DNA from: JAHEKO01 sp965212505
GTDB taxonomy: Bacteria; Acidobacteriota; Thermoanaerobaculia; Multivoradales; JAHEKO01
Assembly (NCBI GenBank): GCA_965212505.1
Contig: OZ243123.1
Coordinates: forward strand, 5,057,507 to 5,121,506
Length of the DNA: 64,000 bases
Direction: 5' to 3'
Shown: in pieces, positions 60,210 through 64,000 of the stretch
Layout: the number at the start of each line of letters is the position of its first letter
Position numbering within the stretch: the stretch's first letter is position 1
The notes under the pieces: generated by a model
Told to the model about the DNA's origin: nothing
Seen by the model: the letters and a program-made list of their open reading frames with translations, nothing else
Database searches by the model: none
Position numbers and translations under genes: made by a program

Positions 60210-60221
60210 GCGTTTCCGCCT
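60208..60221. terminator. Short hairpin between convergent genes
   Basis: AGGCG-TTTC-CGCCT overlaps the CRTAC1 stop codon and reaches the AbgT stop. A 5-bp stem only, so a weak terminator candidate for both strands. Confidence 0.35.
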
Positions 60222-61918
60222 CAGGGCCCGACGTACAGCGTCGGCGCCCCCGGTCCCACCGGCAGTCCAAGCCCGAAGACCCAGATGTAGAACAGGATCA
60301 TCCAGCCGATGAGGAAGGTGACCGAATACGGCAGCATGGTGGCGATCATGGTGCCGATGCCGAGGTCCTTCCGATATCGGGTCGCCACCGCGAGGATCAG
60401 CCCGAAGTAGCTCATCATCGGCGTGATCACGTTGGTCGACGAGTCGCCGATCCGGTAGGCGGCCTGAATGACCTCGGGGCTGTAGCCGATGCTCATCAGC
60501 ATGGGTACGAAGATCGGTGCAGTGACCGCCCACTGTGCGCTCGCCGAGCCGAGCATCAGGTTCACAAAGCAGCACATGATGATGAACGGTCCGAAGACGA
60601 GCGGGTTGTCGAGCCGCATGGCGACGAGCGCGTCGGCACCGAGAACCGCCAGAATGCGCCCGAGGCCGGAGTAGGCGAAGAACGAGACGAACTGCGCCGC
60701 GAAGAAGACCAGCACGATGTAGAGGCCCATGCTGCGTATCGCGCCGGCCATGGCGTCGATCACGTCGCGGTCGTTCTTCATTACGCCGACCACGCGCCCG
60801 TAGACGAAACCGGGCACCAGGAAGAACACCAGGATGACGGTCACGACACTGCGCAGGAGCGGCCGGAACGCCTCGGGCCCGGCGGCGGTCGGGTCGGGGT
60901 TGCGGAGGATTCCAAAGCCAGGAATCCAGTCGAGGAAACTCAGCAAGCTCGGCCCCGCCGCGAGGACGACCCCGAAGGCCACAACGAGCGCGCTCAGACC
61001 CGCGTATCCCAGCGCCTTCTTTTCGATGCCCTCGACGGGCTCCATGTCCGCGCGTTCCTCAAGATCGTCCGAAGCCTCTGCCGGGTCGTAGGTGCCGAGT
61101 CTCGGCTCGACGATCTTGGCGGTGACGTACCAGCCGATCGCCGTGATCACGAAGGTGCTGGCGATCATGAAGTACCAGTTGACCGCCGGGTGAACCTCGT
61201 AGGTCGGGTCGAGGATGCGGGCGGCCTCTTCGGTGATTCCCGAGAGCAGGGGGTCGACGGTGCCGATCAGTAGGTTGGCTGAGTAGCCGCCCGAAACGCC
61301 GGCAAACGCTGCCGCCATTCCGGCCAACGGGTGTCGCCCGAGCGAATAAAAGATCGCCATGGCGAGCGGTATGAGCACGACGTAGCCCATCTCGCTGGCG
61401 GTGTTGCTGATGATGCCGGCGAAGACGATGACCAGCGTGACGAGGTTCTTCGGTGCTCCGAGGACCAGGGCGCGCACGGCGGTGGTGAGCAGACCGGAGC
61501 GCTCGGCGACGCCGACGCCGAGAATCGCGACGAGCACCGTGCCGAGTGGAACGAAGCCCGTGAAGTTGGTGGTGAGGCTCTGACTGATCCAGCGCAGCCC
61601 TTCGCCGCTCAGCAGACTGCGGACGGCGAAGATCTCACCCTCGTTCCCCGGCCGGGGGTCGTTGACCTGAAGTCCGAGCGCCGCCGTGATGCCGGAGAGC
61701 ACCACGACTCCGAGTGCGAAGAGCGCAAACAGACTGACCGGGTGGGGGAGTAGATTGCCGAGCCACTCGACGGTGGTCAAGAGGCGTGCGATCCAGCCCT
61801 TGGGTGGTGCAGAGGCGCTCGGCCCCGAGGTCTCTTCGTCTCTCGAGTCTTCGGATTCAGCGGTCTCTGCGGGCGGGTTCTCGTCGGGCTTTTGCGGGCG
61901 GCTCGGCGTCTCCGTCAT
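60221..61918 (-). CDS. AbgT family transporter
   Basis: 565 residues with about 11 to 13 hydrophobic segments. Family landmarks: LLPHPVSLFALFALGVV near the start, GYSANLLIGTVDPLLSGITEEAARI, and the C-terminal NPLVFGPFIIMCCFVNLMLGSASAQWAVTAPIFVPML with YRIGDSSTNVITPMMSYFGLILA. AbgT proteins import p-aminobenzoyl-glutamate, and some export sulfonamides using the proton gradient. A Glu/Ser/Pro-rich N-terminal tail of about 45 residues is cytoplasmic. It stands alone on the reverse strand. Confidence 0.93.
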   Translation of the reverse strand: MTETPSRPQKPDENPPAETAESEDSRDEETSGPSASAPPKGWIARLLTTVEWLGNLLPHPVSLFALFALGVVVLSGITAALGLQVNDPRPGNEGEIFAVRSLLSGEGLRWISQSLTTNFTGFVPLGTVLVAILGVGVAERSGLLTTAVRALVLGAPKNLVTLVIVFAGIISNTASEMGYVVLIPLAMAIFYSLGRHPLAGMAAAFAGVSGGYSANLLIGTVDPLLSGITEEAARILDPTYEVHPAVNWYFMIASTFVITAIGWYVTAKIVEPRLGTYDPAEASDDLEERADMEPVEGIEKKALGYAGLSALVVAFGVVLAAGPSLLSFLDWIPGFGILRNPDPTAAGPEAFRPLLRSVVTVILVFFLVPGFVYGRVVGVMKNDRDVIDAMAGAIRSMGLYIVLVFFAAQFVSFFAYSGLGRILAVLGADALVAMRLDNPLVFGPFIIMCCFVNLMLGSASAQWAVTAPIFVPMLMSIGYSPEVIQAAYRIGDSSTNVITPMMSYFGLILAVATRYRKDLGIGTMIATMLPYSVTFLIGWMILFYIWVFGLGLPVGPGAPTLYVGP

Positions 61919-62074
61919 CGCGGGATGATGACATGGATGCTCGCAGATGCCCCTGAGGTCGGGGCACGCCGCCTACGAAGAGCTGCTCGAATCGGTTCCT
62001 CGACAACAGGGTCAGACCGCCGTCGGCGGCGTAATCCCAGACCCGCGTCAGCAACGGGTTGGGGGCAAAAGGAA

Positions 62075-62094
62075 GGGGCGCCTGGCGGCGCCCC
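62075..62094. terminator. GC-rich hairpin downstream of the 62151 gene
   Basis: GGGGCGCC and GGCGCCCC form a perfect 8-bp stem with loop TGGC. On the reverse strand it follows the stop at 62151 and is trailed by a short CCTTTTG stretch. It probably ends the 63.3-62.2 kb transcript. Confidence 0.5.
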
Positions 62095-62150
62095 GGTGAC
62101 CCCGTCCGCCCGCAGATAGTGCGGGCGCTAGAAAACGCCGCGACGGCTCT

Positions 62151-63347
62151 CTACTCGCCCTTTCGCGTGTAAGTCAGCCGCTGCATGAGCATCCAGTTGT
62201 TGCCGCCGTCCATCGAGTTCTCGCGCTCGACGGTGAAGCTGCCCTCGGCGATCGGCGAGATCTTGCAGCGCTCGTGGACGGTGGTGCCGAACATGCTGAA
62301 GCTGGTCTCGCTCTCGACGTTCGACACCGTCAACACGCCGTCCTCCATGGCGCCGGTCTGGATGTCGAGGTAGGTCTGTGCGTCGTTCATCTGGGCCATC
62401 ACGTAGTGCTCGCGGTAGCGGTCATACGAGAACATCCGCATCGCCTTGCCGCCGGTGGTCGAGGTGAAGTGCTCCTCGATCAAGCCGCCGTTGAGGTTCG
62501 CCGTGAACGTCGATTCGCGCTCCGATTCGGTGAACTCTGGCTGCTGTGGGCTCTGCTTCGACTCGACCTTGACCGTCCACTCACCGACCATCTCCTGGAA
62601 CGACGTCATGCCGGTAGCCGCCGGCAGGTTGAAGACGCTGTCGTCGAAGTTGGCGTTGATCTCGATTTTGGCGATGTTTTGCACCCGGTCGCGGGTGTAC
62701 CACTGGGTTTCGATGTAGTGCGGCAGCATCACGCCCTCGACCTCCTTGAACTCGTCGAAGAAGGTGAGCGACGGCAGCGGCCGACCGAAGTCGGAGCCCG
62801 GTGACTCCCGGGCGATCTCGAGATACGTGTCGGGATCGAGAAACCAGGTCTCGACCGAGTCTTCGCCACGCTTGACCTCGACGGCGATCGCTGCGAAGCC
62901 CTCGATCTCGTCACGCTCGGGCACGAGCTTGGCCTCGTAACCGTACTCGTCGACGTCGAACAGCGCCGTCGCAAAATCGATCTCGCGCTCGAAGGCGGCT
63001 ACGTCGACGGGGTTGGACATCGGCTGCGGGCCGCCGCTGCCCCACTCGCTGTCGACCCAGCGCATCTCGCCGTCGAAGCCCATGACGACCTTGCGCTCGT
63101 TCATCGTGTGGTCGATGTGGAAGCGGCGATCTCGCGCCCGATGTGCCGTGAACGGGGTGATCAGGCTGAAGGCGGTGAAATCGCCGGTGATCCGCATGTT
63201 CTCGACGTCGTTCCAGGCGTCGCCGCCCTTGGCTTCGATGTGCTTGGCGATGACCTGCTCGACGGTCATCTCGTGATCGTCGGCAGCGGCCGGCGCCAGG
63301 GTGGCGACGGCGAGAAGGGTGAGGAGAGTCAGGATCTTCTTGGTCAT
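62151..63347 (-). CDS. Exported protein with LolA-like and DUF1579 domains
   Basis: 398 residues from ATG 63347, which has GGGAG 8 nt upstream and opens a signal peptide (KKILTLLTLLAVATLAPAAA). Residues about 25-235 resemble outer-membrane lipoprotein-sorting-type beta folds (IAKHIEAKGGDAWNDVENMRITG, FLDPDTYLEIARE). Residues about 245-395 match DUF1579 (FQEMVGEWTVKVES, GGLIEEHFTSTTGGKAMRMFSYD). Function unknown. It follows the PQQ-propeller gene by 4 nt, so the two form one operon. Confidence 0.8.
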   Translation of the reverse strand: MTKKILTLLTLLAVATLAPAAADDHEMTVEQVIAKHIEAKGGDAWNDVENMRITGDFTAFSLITPFTAHRARDRRFHIDHTMNERKVVMGFDGEMRWVDSEWGSGGPQPMSNPVDVAAFEREIDFATALFDVDEYGYEAKLVPERDEIEGFAAIAVEVKRGEDSVETWFLDPDTYLEIARESPGSDFGRPLPSLTFFDEFKEVEGVMLPHYIETQWYTRDRVQNIAKIEINANFDDSVFNLPAATGMTSFQEMVGEWTVKVESKQSPQQPEFTESERESTFTANLNGGLIEEHFTSTTGGKAMRMFSYDRYREHYVMAQMNDAQTYLDIQTGAMEDGVLTVSNVESETSFSMFGTTVHERCKISPIAEGSFTVERENSMDGGNNWMLMQRLTYTRKGE

Positions 63348-63351
63348 CGTT

Positions 63352-64000
63352 CTAGCTCCCGGAGAGGTCGTAGCTGACCATCTCGGTGTGGTTGCGGAGG
63401 TAGAGCTTGCCGTGGGCGAGGGACGGTGCGGTCCAGCTGCGGCCCTCGAGCGCCTTGATTCGCGCCTTCTCGTGGTACCCCTCACTTGTCGCCTCGATCA
63501 GCAGCAGTTCCCCCTGGTCTGAGAGCACGACGAGGTCGCCGTCGGCGTAGATCAGCGAGCCCTTGCCGAGTCCGCGCTTGCCCCAGGTCATCTTGCCGGT
63601 CTCGACCGCGACACTCTTGAGTGTGGCGTTGTCGAAGCCGTAGATATGACCTTCGTGCACGACCGATGTGTTGAAGTGGTTCCGGAGCCGCGGCTCCTTC
63701 CAGAGTTCGGTGAGCTCGGCTCCTTCCGGTCCTTCTTTGACCTTCAGTAGCTGCGCCCCGACGCCTTCCGCTCCGGAGGCGTAGATCATGTCGGGGGCGA
63801 TGTGAATCGGCGACGCGTGGGTCTCGCCCTGCGGCCAGTCGTGGCCCCAGACCTCGTTGCCGTCTGTGTCGAGGCAGCGAAGCTTACCGCCGGCGACCAG
63901 CACGTAGCGCGTTTCACCCATGACCTCGACCTTGATCGGCGAGTTGTGGCCCGGCGCGCCGTCGCCGCTAGTCCATAGGATTTCGCCAGAAGTCTTGTCG
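63352..64000 (-). CDS. PQQ-type beta-propeller protein (5' partial)
   Basis: The C-terminal 216 or so residues of a propeller protein; the frame is open to the window edge, so the start lies beyond 64000. Repeats of the type YVLVAGGKLRCLDTDGNEVWG and YADGDLVVLSDQGELLLIEA are PQQ/WD-like blades, with VETGKMTWGKRGLGKGSLIY in the middle. These appear in secreted proteins without PQQ as well as in dehydrogenases; no catalytic residues can be checked here. It is upstream of the DUF1579-type gene, which starts 4 nt after its stop. Confidence 0.82.
   Translation of the reverse strand, partial: DKTSGEILWTSGDGAPGHNSPIKVEVMGETRYVLVAGGKLRCLDTDGNEVWGHDWPQGETHASPIHIAPDMIYASGAEGVGAQLLKVKEGPEGAELTELWKEPRLRNHFNTSVVHEGHIYGFDNATLKSVAVETGKMTWGKRGLGKGSLIYADGDLVVLSDQGELLLIEATSEGYHEKARIKALEGRSWTAPSLAHGKLYLRNHTEMVSYDLSGS

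Noticed and set aside
60050..61273. 407-codon forward frame over the AbgT gene
   Set aside because: It is antisense to a clear membrane transporter and has the His/Asp/Arg-rich composition of a complement frame.

Overview
The window is about 64 kb of high-GC DNA from a Gram-negative bacterium. It encodes LpxA, outer-membrane and lipoprotein genes, and no phage or plasmid backbone. The mix of CadC-type winged-helix/TPR regulators, CRTAC1/VCBS proteins, amidohydrolases, PSP1/RicT, a short Hfq-like protein and non-canonical sigma factors resembles Acidobacteriota (perhaps Thermoanaerobaculia-like). That placement is inferred from gene content, not from a marker gene. Several genes have a TAGAAT-like -10 box exactly 6 nt before the start codon, which suggests frequent leaderless transcription.

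Layout. 0-3 kb: end of a sialidase-like protein and a secreted amidohydrolase-TPR fusion. 3.1-9 kb: a complete pyruvate dehydrogenase operon (aceE, aceF, lipoyl-bearing lpd) behind a clear promoter. 9-25 kb: mostly forward housekeeping and accessory enzymes, including a second amidohydrolase, DinB-like proteins, an MFS exporter, an acyltransferase, DDAH, an FMN reductase, HIRAN, CYTH and LOG proteins, MarR/VOC, LpxA, an ACT protein with threonine dehydratase, and ChrA. 26-34.3 kb: TrmH, TPR, di-heme peroxidase, IspH, PurD, RicT-Hfq-PdxA and SerS.

35-41 kb is regulatory. A reverse-strand set encodes a membrane winged-helix/TPR regulator, a 58-residue peptide with a strong ribosome site, and directly abutting it a class I isoprenyl-synthase-like protein with two Asp-rich motifs. 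That arrangement recalls the ComQ-ComX prenylated pheromone pair. Facing it are two paralogous sigma factors and a putative anti-sigma protein. A tRNA-Ser(UGA) follows. Its 3' half is repeated in decayed form 4.1 kb later, bracketing a cassette (methyltransferase, PhzF remnant, DMT/GNAT/rhodanese operon, FtrA-like regulator).

45.4-50 kb is a mercury-type metal-response operon: CopZ-like chaperone, ArsR repressor, retropepsin-like protease, TlpA-like thioredoxin, MerB-like and MerT-like proteins, and a membrane-anchored thioredoxin-fold protein. The reading frame of the last gene is crossed by one UGA in a UxxC motif, followed by a hairpin fitting a bacterial SECIS. At 54.5 kb an outer-membrane barrel gene with a His-rich tail carries two UGAs (U-A-U) just after its signal peptide, followed by a perfect 7-bp hairpin with a GG-starting loop. 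Together these suggest a selenoprotein-containing metal-handling locus that standard gene calling would truncate or miss.

The two UGA-bearing genes are separated by a beta-propeller-like secreted protein and a tandem 1.44-kb duplication of S74 (endosialidase chaperone) proteins. 55.5-64 kb holds a Crp/Fnr regulator, a fused membrane/multiheme cytochrome, a CRTAC1 protein, an AbgT transporter, a DUF1579-type secreted protein and a partial PQQ-propeller protein.
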